Source: Lactiplantibacillus modestisalitolerans
GTDB taxonomy: Bacteria > Bacillota > Bacilli > Lactobacillales > Lactobacillaceae
NCBI RefSeq assembly: GCF_005405425.1
Contig: NZ_BJEA01000011.1
Location: 104,991 to 168,990, forward strand
Length of the DNA: 64,000 bases
Reading direction: 5' to 3'
The position numbers were made by a program, and so were the translations under genes. The notes under the pieces are model-generated. The model was not told the DNA's origin. It worked only from the letters and a program-made list of their open reading frames with translations, and ran no database searches. Below are positions 18,440-28,010 of the stretch, one piece after another (position 1 is the first letter of the stretch; the number at the start of each line of letters is the position of its first letter).

Positions 18440-18465
18440 AGCTCTCAACCAGATGGCTAAGAGCT
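18440..18465 (-). terminator. Intrinsic terminator after SRP RNA
   Basis: On the minus strand AGCTCTTAGCC pairs with GGTTGAGAGCT and is followed by TTTTTATTT. It directly follows the SRP RNA gene. Confidence 0.85.
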
Positions 18466-18481
18466 GTTACATTTCATAAAA

Positions 18482-18577
18482 ACTTAAGGCACAAGATGAA
18501 GCAAACTTAGTGCTGCTTCCTTCCGGACCTGACACGATTCGTAAATCCACCCTTGCCTTAAGGCCTTGCGGCAAATA
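18482..18577 (-). ncRNA. ffs: Signal recognition particle RNA (small bacterial type)
   Basis: The minus strand carries the universally conserved SRP domain IV core GTCAGGTCCGGAAGGAAGCA (18514-18533). It is flanked by arms that pair, CCTTAAGGCA on the 5' side with TGCCTTAAG on the 3' side, giving a hairpin of about 85-95 nt. A terminator follows. The RNA binds Ffh for membrane protein targeting. Location between tadA and dnaX is the usual Firmicutes position. The exact 5' end is approximate. Confidence 0.92.
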
Positions 18578-18617
18578 CTATCATACACGATTCAGGTCTA
18601 AATTACCAGCCATCGGT

Positions 18618-19124
18618 TTAATTTTTTTGAGCTGCATCCCGGCGCGCCTTCTTGGCCGCCTTTTGCCGTTTACGAATGTTTTTAAAGAAGTTTTCGAGCA
18701 ACATTCCCGCTGGCCGAGCCAACACCCGCTCGTGAACCGTCACTTGGTGGTTCAGTCGGTCATCATCCATAACCGTGTACAGACTCCGAACCGCCCCCGC
18801 CTTAGGATCACGGGCACCAAAATAAACTTCGGGAATCCGGGCGTTAATAATCGCCCCACTACACATTAAGCACGGTTCCAACGTGACGTACAACTGACAA
18901 TCTTCAAGTCGCCAACTATGCAACGCTTCACAGGCCTCCTGAATCGCAATGACCTCCGCGTGCAGGGTTGCGTCCTGCCCGTGCTCCCGTAAATTATGGC
19001 CGCGGCCAATAATTTCACCATCGTGCACGATGACCGCGCCAATCGGGACTTCCCCAATTAGGTAGGCCATTTTAGCCTCGTGCAACGCCTCTTGCATCCA
19101 ATCTTCCGCCGTTTGCGCTGTCAA
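18618..19124 (-). CDS. tadA: tRNA-specific adenosine deaminase
   Basis: TadA converts A34 of tRNA-Arg(ACG) to inosine. The 168-residue protein has the zinc/catalytic motifs HAEVIAI and PCLMCSGAI. Translation starts at TTG 19124 behind GGAGGGG. It begins next to the stop of the upstream methyltransferase. The basic C-terminal tail (KNIRKRQKAAKKARRDAA) probably aids tRNA binding. Confidence 0.95.
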   Translation of the reverse strand: MTAQTAEDWMQEALHEAKMAYLIGEVPIGAVIVHDGEIIGRGHNLREHGQDATLHAEVIAIQEACEALHSWRLEDCQLYVTLEPCLMCSGAIINARIPEVYFGARDPKAGAVRSLYTVMDDDRLNHQVTVHERVLARPAGMLLENFFKNIRKRQKAAKKARRDAAQKN

Positions 19125-19125
19125 A

Positions 19126-19734
19126 CTACCCCTCCTTCACACTTTGCAAAATGTAATACCCCTTGTCCTTCTTAATTACCTGACAATTGCCAAAGGTCAC
19201 CTGCATTAACTTCTTCGCGGAAGGCGCCCCCTGCTTTTTTTGCAAAACGACCGTCAGCGTACCGCCGGTCATCAAGTGCGTTAACGCCCCCGTCAGCATT
19301 GCAGCTACCACTTGCTTGCCCGCGCGAACTGGGGGGTTCGTAACAATCGCCGCGTAATTAGTCGCCGTCACTTGGTCGTAGCAATCGGACGTAAAGACGG
19401 TCGCGTTTGTGAGTTGATTCAACGCAACGTTCCGCCGTGCTAAGCTTAGTGCCAGTTCATTAACATCGACCATGTCGACTTGGCGTTCCGGGGATTGGTA
19501 GGCTAACGCCATCCCAATTGGCCCGTAACCGGTCCCCAAATCTAAAAACGGCCCCGCTGGTAAATCACGCGGATCAAAGGCTGCTAATAGTGTCCGCGAC
19601 CCGTAGTCGACCGTCCGCTTTGAGAAGACGCCGTTATCGGTCGTAAACTGAAATTGGTGGTGGTAAAGTTCAAAATTCCATTGCTTTTCATCATGCACAA
19701 TATCCGGATTGTGTGTATAATAATAGTTGGTCAT
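19126..19734 (-). CDS. Class I SAM-dependent methyltransferase, RsmC/YbxB-like
   Basis: A 202-residue methyltransferase with the SAM-binding motif FLDLGTGYGPIGMAL and the catalytic NPPVRAG, resembling 16S rRNA m2G methyltransferases (RsmC, YbxB). The ATG at 19734 follows AGAGGAAAAC and is preferred over an upstream in-frame start. It is divergent from nrdH and just upstream of tadA. Confidence 0.87.
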   Translation of the reverse strand: MTNYYYTHNPDIVHDEKQWNFELYHHQFQFTTDNGVFSKRTVDYGSRTLLAAFDPRDLPAGPFLDLGTGYGPIGMALAYQSPERQVDMVDVNELALSLARRNVALNQLTNATVFTSDCYDQVTATNYAAIVTNPPVRAGKQVVAAMLTGALTHLMTGGTLTVVLQKKQGAPSAKKLMQVTFGNCQVIKKDKGYYILQSVKEG

Positions 19735-19840
19735 AATTTGTTTTCCTCTAATTTCTGGTCTACATCTATGATAACTGATTCTTAGAAAGAACAACAATAA
19801 TTTTAAAACAATTTTGAACGCGGTTAAACGCCCGTCAGCA

Positions 19841-19889
19841 ACACAACATCTTGTGGTTTTTGTCTTTTTACAGCCCCCAGATGTTGTGT
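19841..19889 (+). promoter_or_regulatory. Putative pair of NrdR boxes upstream of nrdH
   Basis: ACACAACATCTTGTGG (19841-19856) and CCCCCAGATGTTGTGT (19874-19889) both resemble the NrdR box (ACACNATATNTTGTGT-like). Their starts are 33 bp apart, close to three helical turns. NrdR represses ribonucleotide reductase genes, and nrdH follows. The two also form an inverted repeat (AACACAACATCT/AGATGTTGTGTT), so a terminator-like hairpin is an alternative, though no gene runs into it. Confidence 0.6.
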
Positions 19890-19896
19890 TTTTTAA

Positions 19897-19924
19897 TTGT
19901 TTTTTCCGTCCGATGTTGTATACT
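19897..19924 (+). promoter_or_regulatory. Probable nrdH promoter
   Basis: TTGTTT (19897-19902) and TATACT (19919-19924) are 16 bases apart, directly downstream of the NrdR-like boxes and 36 bases before the nrdH start. Confidence 0.6.
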
Positions 19925-19960
19925 GTGATTATTGAAAAAACGAATTAAGGGTGATCAACA

Positions 19961-20191
19961 ATGAAAAAAATAACCGTCTTTACTAAGAATAACTGCATGC
20001 AATGCAAAATGACTAAAAAGTTCCTCGCTGCCCACCACGTAGCCTTTGAGGAAAAGAATATCAACACGAACCCAGAGTATGTCGACTACTTAAAAAACCA
20101 AGGATTCCACGCAGTTCCCGTCGTTGAAGTTAGCGGGGAAGCAAGTATCACTGGTTTTCGTCCCGACGCTTTAAAGCAACTGGCCGTTTAA
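19961..20191 (+). CDS. nrdH: Glutaredoxin-like protein NrdH
   Basis: NrdH supplies electrons to class Ib ribonucleotide reductase. The 76-residue protein has the redox motif CMQC (in FTKNNCMQCKMTKKF) and the late GFRPDAL. It is 145 bases before nrdE, with a hairpin between. Confidence 0.93.
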   Translation: MKKITVFTKNNCMQCKMTKKFLAAHHVAFEEKNINTNPEYVDYLKNQGFHAVPVVEVSGEASITGFRPDALKQLAV

Positions 20192-20249
20192 TGTCAACGG
20201 CGCGGGTTGCGCGTCTTACATACCAAGCTTTGCACGGACTATTTATAAA

Positions 20250-20287
20250 CGACCCACAATCAATCGTACCTAACTGATTGTGGGTCG
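20250..20287 (+). terminator. Hairpin between nrdH and nrdE
   Basis: CGACCCACAATCA (20250-20262) pairs perfectly with TGATTGTGGGTCG (20275-20287), followed by TTCGTTTAG. The weak T-tract suggests partial termination or an mRNA-processing hairpin that sets nrdH apart from nrdEF. Confidence 0.6.
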
Positions 20288-20336
20288 TTCGTTTAGTTCG
20301 CCCGTCGTCACATTATTGATAGAAAGAGGAGACTTC

Positions 20337-22502
20337 ATGACCTTAAAAGATTTGAAAGACGTCACGTACTACGACTTAAACAATGAGATTAACATTCCGG
20401 TCAACAACCAGATCCCGTTGAACAAGGACCAAGAAGCCCTAGAGGCGTTTCTTGACCAAAACGTTCGGCCGAATACCATGACGTTTGATAGCTTACAAGC
20501 TCGGTTTGATTATCTACGCGAACACGATTACGTAGAAACGTCGATGCTGGATAAGTATTCCCTAAGCTTCATCGAAAAACTCTACGCTTATTTACGTTCA
20601 CAAGACTTCCACTTTAAAACTTTCATGGCTGCGTACAAGTTCTACGCCCAATACGCCCTCAAAACGGATGACGGCGATTACTACCTCGAAAACTTTATCG
20701 ACCGGGTCGCAATGAACGCACTAGACTTCGCGGACGGTAATGAGGACTTAGCGTTAGCCCTGGCCGATGAAATCGTCCACCAACGCTACCAACCCGCAAC
20801 GCCAAGTTTCTTAAATGCGGGCCGGGCTCGACGGGGAGAACTTATTTCCTGCTTCCTCATTCAATCAACTGACGACATGAATTCCATTGGCCGGACGATT
20901 AACTCCGCCCTCCAGCTTTCTCGCATTGGTGGTGGGGTTGGGATCAACCTGAGCAACTTGCGCGGGGCCGGTGATCCAATCAAGCACATTGACGGGGCTG
21001 CTAGCGGGGTCGTCCCCGTTATGAAACTTTTGGAAGACAGTTTCTCCTACTCTAATCAGTTAGGGCAACGCCAAGGGGCCGGCGTCGTCTATTTGAGCGT
21101 CTTCCATCCCGATATCATCGCTTTTCTTTCGGCTAAGAAAGAAAACGCCGATGAAAAAATTCGGCTTAAAACGCTCTCCCTAGGCGTCACGGTCCCCGAT
21201 AAGTTCTACGAACTCATTAAGGCCGATGCCGACATGTACCTGTTTAGCCCGTACGGTGTTGAACGTGAATACGGCGTGCCATTTTCTTACGTGGATATTA
21301 CTAAGGAATACGACAACATGGTCAAGAACCCGAACATCCGCAAAACGAAGCTGAAAGCCCGCGACCTCGAAAACGAAATTAGTAAACTGCAACAAGAATC
21401 TGGTTACCCATACGTCGTTAATATCGACACGGCTAACCGCGCCAACCCAATCGACGGAAAAATCGTCATGAGTAACCTCTGTTCCGAAGTCATGCAGGTG
21501 CAAACACCATCATTAATTGATGATCAACAACACTACGAAAAACTCGGAACCGATATTAGCTGTAACTTAGGCTCCACCAACATCGTCAACCTCATGAAGT
21601 CCCCCGACTTTGGTCATTCCGTAGAAACCATGGTTCGGGCACTGACCTTCGTGACGGACCACTCCAACGTGGACGTCGTGCCTTCAATTCAAAAGGGCAA
21701 CAATCAGGCGCACACGATTGGCTTAGGGGCGATGGGGCTCCACGCTTTCTTTGCTAAGAACCACCTTGAATATGGTTGCAAGGAAGCCGTTGATTTCACA
21801 AATATCTACTTCTTACTATTAAATTACTGGACTTTAAAGGCTTCCAATGAAATTGCGAAGGAACGCCACACCACCTTCGTTGGCTTTAAAAAGTCGGCCT
21901 ACGCAGACGGCTCCTATTTTGATAAGTACGTCGAACAAGATTGGCAACCAAAATACCCTGAAACCGCGGCACTCTTCAAGGGCATCGCGATTCCAAGCAA
22001 AGCGGACTGGCAAGCACTCAAAACGGCTGTCATGCAAGACGGCCTGTACCACCAGAACCGCATGGCAGTTGCGCCTAACGGGTCAATTTCTTACATTAAT
22101 GACACAACGGCCAGTTTGCACCCGATCATCAACCGGGTCGAAGAACGGCAGGAAAAGAAAATTGGTAAGATCTATTATCCCGCTCCGTACCTGTCAAATG
22201 ATACAATAAGTTATTATAAGTCAGCTTACGATACGGACATGCGCAAAGTGATCGACGTTTACGCAGCCGCTCAACAGCACGTTGACCAAGGGATGAGCCT
22301 GACCCTCTTCATGCGTTCGACGATTCCAGCTGGCCTATATGAATGGAAAGATGGCCGAACGAATAAAATGACGACCCGGGATCTGAACATCTTGCGGAAC
22401 TACGCTTACCGTAAGGGCATCAAATCAATTTACTATATCCGGACCTTTACCGACGATGACGGCGAAGTCGGCGTCAACGAATGTGAAAGCTGCGTAATTT
22501 AG
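20337..22502 (+). CDS. nrdE: Class Ib ribonucleoside-diphosphate reductase alpha subunit
   Basis: The catalytic subunit that reduces NDPs to dNDPs. The ATG at 20337 follows AGAGGAGAC and gives 721 residues, the usual NrdE length without the ATP-cone of class Ia. Visible landmarks are the specificity-site region, the active-site cysteine in NLCSEVMQ, the radical/thiol segment and the C-terminal redox pair CESCVI. nrdF follows 25 bases later. Confidence 0.96.
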   Translation: MTLKDLKDVTYYDLNNEINIPVNNQIPLNKDQEALEAFLDQNVRPNTMTFDSLQARFDYLREHDYVETSMLDKYSLSFIEKLYAYLRSQDFHFKTFMAAYKFYAQYALKTDDGDYYLENFIDRVAMNALDFADGNEDLALALADEIVHQRYQPATPSFLNAGRARRGELISCFLIQSTDDMNSIGRTINSALQLSRIGGGVGINLSNLRGAGDPIKHIDGAASGVVPVMKLLEDSFSYSNQLGQRQGAGVVYLSVFHPDIIAFLSAKKENADEKIRLKTLSLGVTVPDKFYELIKADADMYLFSPYGVEREYGVPFSYVDITKEYDNMVKNPNIRKTKLKARDLENEISKLQQESGYPYVVNIDTANRANPIDGKIVMSNLCSEVMQVQTPSLIDDQQHYEKLGTDISCNLGSTNIVNLMKSPDFGHSVETMVRALTFVTDHSNVDVVPSIQKGNNQAHTIGLGAMGLHAFFAKNHLEYGCKEAVDFTNIYFLLLNYWTLKASNEIAKERHTTFVGFKKSAYADGSYFDKYVEQDWQPKYPETAALFKGIAIPSKADWQALKTAVMQDGLYHQNRMAVAPNGSISYINDTTASLHPIINRVEERQEKKIGKIYYPAPYLSNDTISYYKSAYDTDMRKVIDVYAAAQQHVDQGMSLTLFMRSTIPAGLYEWKDGRTNKMTTRDLNILRNYAYRKGIKSIYYIRTFTDDDGEVGVNECESCVI

Positions 22503-22527
22503 GACCCGATTTCTAGGAGGAATAACC

Positions 22528-23547
22528 ATGGCAACAGATTTGGCTTACTACCAAAAATTACTCAGTGATGGCAACTATAAAGCCATTAACTGGGACCAAG
22601 TTTCAGACGCAATCGACAAAAGTACCTGGGAAAAACTGACCGAACAATTTTGGTTGGATACGCGGATTCCCGTTTCCAATGATTTAAGCGATTGGCGCGA
22701 CCTAGACGACGACCACCGTTGGGTCGTTGGTCACGTCTTCGGCGGCCTCACCTTGCTAGACACCCTTCAATCCCAAGATGGGATGCAAGCGTTGCGGCAA
22801 CACGTTTTAACCGCTCACGAAACGGCCGTTTTAAATAACATTCAATTCATGGAATCCGTGCACGCTAAGAGCTACTCCACGATTTTCCAAACGTTGAATT
22901 CGCCAGATGAAATTAACGAGATTTTCGACTGGAGTGATAGTGAAGAATACCTTCAAAATAAGGCCCAGTGGATCTATAAACTGTATGCAAACGTCGATGA
23001 AGACCCGTTGAAGCAAAAGGTGGCCAACGTCTTTCTTGAAACCTTCCTGTTTTACTCCGGCTTTTACACCCCGCTGTACTACTTGGGGCATAACCAATTA
23101 CCAAACGTAGCGGAAATTATTAAGCTGATTTTACGGGATGAAAGTGTCCACGGGACCTACATCGGTTACAAGTTCCAATTAGGCTTTAAACAACGTTCTG
23201 AAAAGGAACAAGCGGCCTTTAAGGACTGGATGTTCGACTTCTTGTATAAGCTCTACGAAAACGAAGAAAACTACGTCCACTTAGTCTACGATCAAATTGG
23301 TTGGTCCGACGACGTGCTGACATTTAGTCGCTACAACGCTAACAAAGCGCTCATGAACCTTGGCCAAGACGCCCTCTTCCCAGATACTGCGGAAGACGTT
23401 AACCCGGTCGTTATGAACGGGATTTCAACTGGGACCTCCAACCACGACTTCTTCTCACAAGTTGGTAACGGTTATCGATTAGGTCAAGTTGAAGCCATGC
23501 AGGATACCGACTATGATATTGGTGAGCCTGACGATCCAAATAATTAA
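22528..23547 (+). CDS. nrdF: Class Ib ribonucleoside-diphosphate reductase beta subunit
   Basis: The radical-generating dimanganese/diiron subunit, 339 residues. Metal ligands lie in segments such as FMESVHAKSYS and LRDESVHGTYIGYKFQ. CTAGGAGGAA precedes the ATG. nrdI, which normally activates NrdF, is not next to it in this window. Confidence 0.96.
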   Translation: MATDLAYYQKLLSDGNYKAINWDQVSDAIDKSTWEKLTEQFWLDTRIPVSNDLSDWRDLDDDHRWVVGHVFGGLTLLDTLQSQDGMQALRQHVLTAHETAVLNNIQFMESVHAKSYSTIFQTLNSPDEINEIFDWSDSEEYLQNKAQWIYKLYANVDEDPLKQKVANVFLETFLFYSGFYTPLYYLGHNQLPNVAEIIKLILRDESVHGTYIGYKFQLGFKQRSEKEQAAFKDWMFDFLYKLYENEENYVHLVYDQIGWSDDVLTFSRYNANKALMNLGQDALFPDTAEDVNPVVMNGISTGTSNHDFFSQVGNGYRLGQVEAMQDTDYDIGEPDDPNN

Positions 23548-23570
23548 TAAATACTGTGGCGGATAGCCTT

Positions 23571-23606
23571 AAAAGCGGATTTCAAGCCCTCTTGAAATCC
23601 GCTTTT
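23571..23606 (+). terminator. Intrinsic terminator after nrdF
   Basis: AAAAGCGGATTTCAAG pairs perfectly with CTTGAAATCCGCTTTT around a 4-base loop, followed by more T. Confidence 0.9.
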
Positions 23607-23639
23607 TACTGGTAACGCCCAAACACTGGGGGAATTAAT

Positions 23640-24215
23640 ATGTCATTGCATAATATTTGTGTGTTTTGTGGATCAAACTCTGGATTAGACCCAGCGTTCG
23701 GTCAAAAAACAATCGAACTGGGGACCTACCTTGCCGACCACGACTACCAACTCGTTTACGGTGGTGGCGACCACGGCCTAATGGGAAAAGTTGCAACGGC
23801 TACTTTGGCCGCTAACGGTCGCGTGATTGGCATTATTCCGCGCTTCTTAGTCGAACGGGGTCTCGCTCAGGACGGCTTAACGACTTTCGTAGAAACTAAG
23901 ACCATGACGGAACGCAAGGAAAAAATGTTGCACTTAGCCGACGCGTTCATCGTCTTGCCGGGCGGTTTTGGAACCTTTGAAGAATTCATCCAAATGCTTT
24001 CATGGAGCCAAATGGATATTCACCAAAAACCAATCGCACTCTACAACATCAACGGCTTCTATGATGACCTGGTGGCGATGCTGAAAAAGAGTACCACGTT
24101 GGGCTTTGCCCCGGCAGCCAACCTCGACCTATTCATTAACGGTCATAACCTCGATGAAATTTTCACCGGCTTTAAAAATTTCCAACACGTTTTACCTAAT
24201 AAATACACTAATTAG
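23640..24215 (+). CDS. LOG family protein (TIGR00730 type)
   Basis: A 191-residue Rossmann-like protein with YGGGDHGLMGKVA and the signature LPGGFGTFEEF, as in lysine-decarboxylase-like/LOG phosphoribohydrolases that cleave nucleoside 5'-monophosphates. A TATG start lies behind GGGGGAATTA. Its cellular role in lactic acid bacteria is not established; it stands alone between two terminators. Confidence 0.88.
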   Translation: MSLHNICVFCGSNSGLDPAFGQKTIELGTYLADHDYQLVYGGGDHGLMGKVATATLAANGRVIGIIPRFLVERGLAQDGLTTFVETKTMTERKEKMLHLADAFIVLPGGFGTFEEFIQMLSWSQMDIHQKPIALYNINGFYDDLVAMLKKSTTLGFAPAANLDLFINGHNLDEIFTGFKNFQHVLPNKYTN

Positions 24216-24231
24216 GTATTTAGAACCATTA

Positions 24232-24267
24232 AAAACACGCCCGCCATTTTACTGGCAGGCGTGTTTT
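24232..24267. terminator. Bidirectional terminator between LOG gene and mprF
   Basis: AAAACACGCCCGCCA (24232-24246) pairs with TGGCAGGCGTGTTTT (24253-24267) with one mismatch. A/T flanks on both sides suit the convergent genes. Confidence 0.85.
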
Positions 24268-24280
24268 CATTAAGCTATTT

Positions 24281-26860
24281 TTAGCCGTTTTTACGTTCAC
24301 GGCGGTGTACCCGGTTATTTACAACTTGCAATAATTGGAGCACCGTAAAGATCAGCGAGCTGCGTTTACGGTACGCAATGTACTTCGGCGCCCACTCGGT
24401 CACGTACTTTTCTTTGTACGACCGCAACCCCTGAAAACCATAGAGTTGATAGCCATATTCATAAATGAGGTGCGCAATCTTTTCCTCAAAGAAACTATAA
24501 CGGGAAACGCCCACCCCCGACAACGGGGCCATCCCCATATTGAACGTCTCATAGCCCTGATCACGCGCTTGCTCAAACAAGTGTACAAAAACTGTATCCA
24601 TAATACCAGATGGGGCAGCCGTACTTGAGCGCATCAAGTCAATGGACATCACCTGCGAGTTTCCCTGCGGCATAATGTTGGCAAAGGCCACTAACTGGTG
24701 CTCCGCGTTATAAACGACTGCGATTGGCGCCCGGTTCAAATAGTCCTCGTCAAAGAACCCCAGTGAAAAGCCCTTCTCCGTTTCACCAGCGAGCCAACTA
24801 TCCGAAACAGCGCGCAACTCAGCCATGAGGGCCGCTGAGAATGGGGGGTGGAGCACGCGAAACTCGTACTGGTCGCGTTTGAACTTATTCATCAAGGCCC
24901 GTTCACCCCGAAGACGTTTACCAGCTAAACTAAAGTCGGCTAGCCGTACGTGGCCCTCTTCACCCGTTTTGATGAAGTCAAAGCCCATCTCGTGTAAGCG
25001 CATCGTCAACGTTTCGTTAATTTCGTAGAAGACTAGCGAGCAACCGTCACTGTCAGCGTCGTCCATGAATTGCTCCAGCGCCGGCTGTAAGTAATCCTGA
25101 TTGCCAAACGGTTCGCCCATAATGATCAGCTTATCGGCCTTCTGCTGATACAGAAAAATTAATTGGTCGCTCCCCGCAACCTGATAATAGTAGGCTTGTT
25201 TATCATTTAAATAGGCTAAATGCGATATTTCATTTCCACCATAGGTGTCGATAACCTGCTGAACCCGTTTGGGAATCATGGGTTGCCCGATACGGGGATG
25301 GTGCCCGCCGGCAAAGTAACGGTACATCATCACCACGATCATTGCCGCTAAAACCAAGCCAATCACGCCAAAGACCCATAACTTTTGGGATGGGAAAAAG
25401 AGCGCGGCCGGAATCGCGTGCCGGTGGTGAATTTGTGGGGCGTTATAAACTCCAACAATCGTATACAGGATGAACGTCACGACGTAAACGCAGCCCACCC
25501 ACAACATCTGCCCCCAGGAGAAGGCTAACCGTTCGCGGTAGTAGGCACGGCGTGAGAGGGCGACTAATCCCAAGATCACCACTAAAAAGATGACAAACTT
25601 TGCGGAAATGGCATCGTACACGAATAACCAGCGCAGTGTATTTAAAATCGCCACAAACAACACAATTACCGTGGGCCAAAACGCCTTCTTAACGCGCCCG
25701 GCCGTTCCCAGGGCAACCCCAATTAACAGGAAGGCCATGATAATACTGCTGGCCTGGTTGATAAAGAAGAAGGTGTACGGGTACAATTGCAAAAAGATTT
25801 TATTATTATAGGCAAAGTTGGGGACCGTCGACATCATCAGTAGTAATAGCCCGGAAGCGTATAAAAAGACCGTTAACGCAATCTGGGCAAAGCGTTGCAA
25901 GGCCTGCTTGGGAACGCCCTCTAAGCGAACGTTGAAGCGGTGGCCGGTATCGTGAATAAAAAGCGCTAACCCAATCGCAAACGGAATAATGTAGTAAAAC
26001 AGACGGTAGAATAATAGCCAGGCAACCGCATCGGGGCGTGAAACCCCAACCGCGGCGAGCCCAAAGATCATGAAAACGTCAAAGGAACCAATCCCACCGG
26101 GAACCATTGAAACTTCCCCCACGACCGACGCAATCACAAAGAGTGGGACGACCGCGGCAAAGTCAATTGGTAACCCCATAAAGTTCCCAATTAATAGGAA
26201 GAAGAGGACGCACCCCGTCCATTCCCCAAACGAACCGCTCAGTAACCGGACAACGTTACCGAGGGTCAGACCGTCAAAGAAGGCGGAATCGTTGACCCGT
26301 GTAAAAATGAAAATAACGGGAAAGTATAGTGCGCCGCCGACGAGCCAGATCCAGTAGCTACCGTACATTTGACCAATGCCAAATCCGTAAACTAGTACCA
26401 GTGAAATCATGCAATAAATTGACAACCCCGACACGAGAAACAGCGCGATTTTCGAAATAGCGAAAACAATCTGCTTTTTAGTGGCGTGCCGATTATAGAA
26501 ATTAGCCCGGAGCGAAGCACCCAGGACCCCGCCAAAGCCGCCAATGTTCGTAAACGTATTAGTTATCCAGCCGGCCTTTAACACGTACCAGCGGGAATAG
26601 TGATTCGGCAAGAACTTTGTAATCATCACGTCATAGGTCAGCATTGGCGTCACCGCGATTAGACCGACGATTAGTAAGGCTAATAAATGCCACCAGCTCT
26701 GGGACGCCAAAGCGGTCGCAAGTTGGTCGCCCCGGACTTCCTTCGCAATCTTACCAACTTCCGTAATCACAAATAGTAGGACGGAAAAGACGAAAAGGGC
26801 TTTGATAATCCCCATCCGTTTATTTAGCACCGCTCCTATTTTTCGTAAACTTGCCTTCAA
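24281..26860 (-). CDS. mprF: Bifunctional lysylphosphatidylglycerol synthase/flippase MprF
   Basis: MprF adds an aminoacyl group from tRNA to phosphatidylglycerol and flips the product outward, reducing negative charge and defensin sensitivity. The 859-residue protein has an N-terminal flippase of many membrane helices (to about residue 500) and a C-terminal GNAT-like domain (EFMDDADSDGCSLVFYEINE..., FNMGMAPLSGVG, LRSYKEKY). TTG at 26860, behind GGGGGAA, is chosen; the upstream open frame has no initiation site. Lysine as the amino acid is inferred from the family. Confidence 0.93.
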   Translation of the reverse strand: MKASLRKIGAVLNKRMGIIKALFVFSVLLFVITEVGKIAKEVRGDQLATALASQSWWHLLALLIVGLIAVTPMLTYDVMITKFLPNHYSRWYVLKAGWITNTFTNIGGFGGVLGASLRANFYNRHATKKQIVFAISKIALFLVSGLSIYCMISLVLVYGFGIGQMYGSYWIWLVGGALYFPVIFIFTRVNDSAFFDGLTLGNVVRLLSGSFGEWTGCVLFFLLIGNFMGLPIDFAAVVPLFVIASVVGEVSMVPGGIGSFDVFMIFGLAAVGVSRPDAVAWLLFYRLFYYIIPFAIGLALFIHDTGHRFNVRLEGVPKQALQRFAQIALTVFLYASGLLLLMMSTVPNFAYNNKIFLQLYPYTFFFINQASSIIMAFLLIGVALGTAGRVKKAFWPTVIVLFVAILNTLRWLFVYDAISAKFVIFLVVILGLVALSRRAYYRERLAFSWGQMLWVGCVYVVTFILYTIVGVYNAPQIHHRHAIPAALFFPSQKLWVFGVIGLVLAAMIVVMMYRYFAGGHHPRIGQPMIPKRVQQVIDTYGGNEISHLAYLNDKQAYYYQVAGSDQLIFLYQQKADKLIIMGEPFGNQDYLQPALEQFMDDADSDGCSLVFYEINETLTMRLHEMGFDFIKTGEEGHVRLADFSLAGKRLRGERALMNKFKRDQYEFRVLHPPFSAALMAELRAVSDSWLAGETEKGFSLGFFDEDYLNRAPIAVVYNAEHQLVAFANIMPQGNSQVMSIDLMRSSTAAPSGIMDTVFVHLFEQARDQGYETFNMGMAPLSGVGVSRYSFFEEKIAHLIYEYGYQLYGFQGLRSYKEKYVTEWAPKYIAYRKRSSLIFTVLQLLQVVNNRVHRRERKNG

Positions 26861-27022
26861 AAAAATTCCCCCAGTAATTTGATTGTCCTTATTATCGCAA
26901 TCTTCCCCCATTTATACAACTAATCACGAGAGGTTTAATCAGAGCTTAAAGCTCAACTAATCAACTTCCCATTATGCATTACTGACACTAACACGACCCG
27001 CTACCGCGGTAAAGAACGCAAA

Positions 27023-27059
27023 AACCGCAAGCCCCGGTAAATTAGTGGGGCTTGTGGTT
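27023..27059 (-). terminator. Intrinsic terminator after aldo/keto reductase
   Basis: On the minus strand AACCACAAGCCCC pairs with GGGGCTTGCGGTT (one mismatch or G-T pair) followed by TTTTTG. Confidence 0.85.
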
Positions 27060-27071
27060 ACGCGTCTTTTA

Positions 27072-27938
27072 TTAAAGTTTGCCACCGAAAACTGGGAACT
27101 GGTCAACACCAGAGTAATCCATTTGATCAATAGCTTCGAGGGTCTGCATGTCAGCTGCCGAAATCTCAAAATCAATTTCCGCGTTTGCCCGCATGTGGTC
27201 GGGATTAGCTGACTTCGGCAACACAACGGCGTTCAACTGCCAATCGTAGCGAATGCAGAGCTGAGGCACGCTGACGTGGTACTTAGCTGCCATCTGCTTA
27301 ATGCGCTCGTCCTTCAACGCCACACCGTGCGCAACGGGCGAGAAGGCTTCCACAACGATCCCCTGTGACTGCGAATACTTAATAATGTCCATTGGGGTCT
27401 CACCAATATGAATTTGCACCTGATTAACGGCCGGCTTGGTAGCACTGTTCTTAATCAAGTTTTCAAGGTCCGCTTGATTAAAGCTAGAAACACCAATCGT
27501 TTTTAACTTGCCAGCCTTAACGGCGTCTTCCATGGCTCGCCAAGTTTCCAAGTTTCCTTCAAAGTGGCGGTCGTTAGACTGATTAACTTCGTTCCACGGC
27601 TGGGGATTATGAATAATCATCATATCCAAGTAATCGAGGTCCATATTTTGTAAGGTTTCGTCAATCGAGCGCTTGGCAGCGTCATAATCCTTTAATTCAG
27701 CGGCAACTTTCGAGTTAACGAAGAGTTGGTCGCGGGCCACACCAGCTTTACGCACGCCTTCGCCAACGCCGCGTTCATTGCCGTACGCTTGGGCGGTATC
27801 AATGTGACGATAGCCAATTTGAACGGCTGCTTCAACTGCTTGGGCAACCTGATCATCAGGAATTTCCCAAACTCCCAACGCTAATTTGGGAATCGTTAAA
27901 CCGTTATTCATTTTAAAAGTTTCATCAAAAATAGTCAT
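27072..27938 (-). CDS. Aldo/keto reductase (2,5-diketo-D-gluconate reductase-like)
   Basis: A 288-residue NADPH-dependent reductase of the AKR superfamily. Landmarks are the N-terminal GLTIPKLALGVWEI, the catalytic Asp/Tyr segment GYRHIDTAQAYGNERGVGEG, NSKV near the catalytic lysine and LPKSANPDHMRAN for cofactor binding. The ATG at 27938 follows AAAGGAG. The substrate cannot be fixed. It is followed by a terminator and preceded (on the same strand) by the hexapeptide acetyltransferase. Confidence 0.88.
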   Translation of the reverse strand: MTIFDETFKMNNGLTIPKLALGVWEIPDDQVAQAVEAAVQIGYRHIDTAQAYGNERGVGEGVRKAGVARDQLFVNSKVAAELKDYDAAKRSIDETLQNMDLDYLDMMIIHNPQPWNEVNQSNDRHFEGNLETWRAMEDAVKAGKLKTIGVSSFNQADLENLIKNSATKPAVNQVQIHIGETPMDIIKYSQSQGIVVEAFSPVAHGVALKDERIKQMAAKYHVSVPQLCIRYDWQLNAVVLPKSANPDHMRANAEIDFEISAADMQTLEAIDQMDYSGVDQFPVFGGKL

Positions 27939-28010
27939 CCAATTAACTCCTTTATAATCGATTATATTTAGATTCATCATACGTCTTAAAGTGTACTTTA
28001 AGTCAACTAT

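Noticed and set aside
20250..20287. Riboswitch ahead of nrdE
   Set aside because: A single perfect hairpin with no cobalamin-type conserved core is better read as a terminator or processing site.
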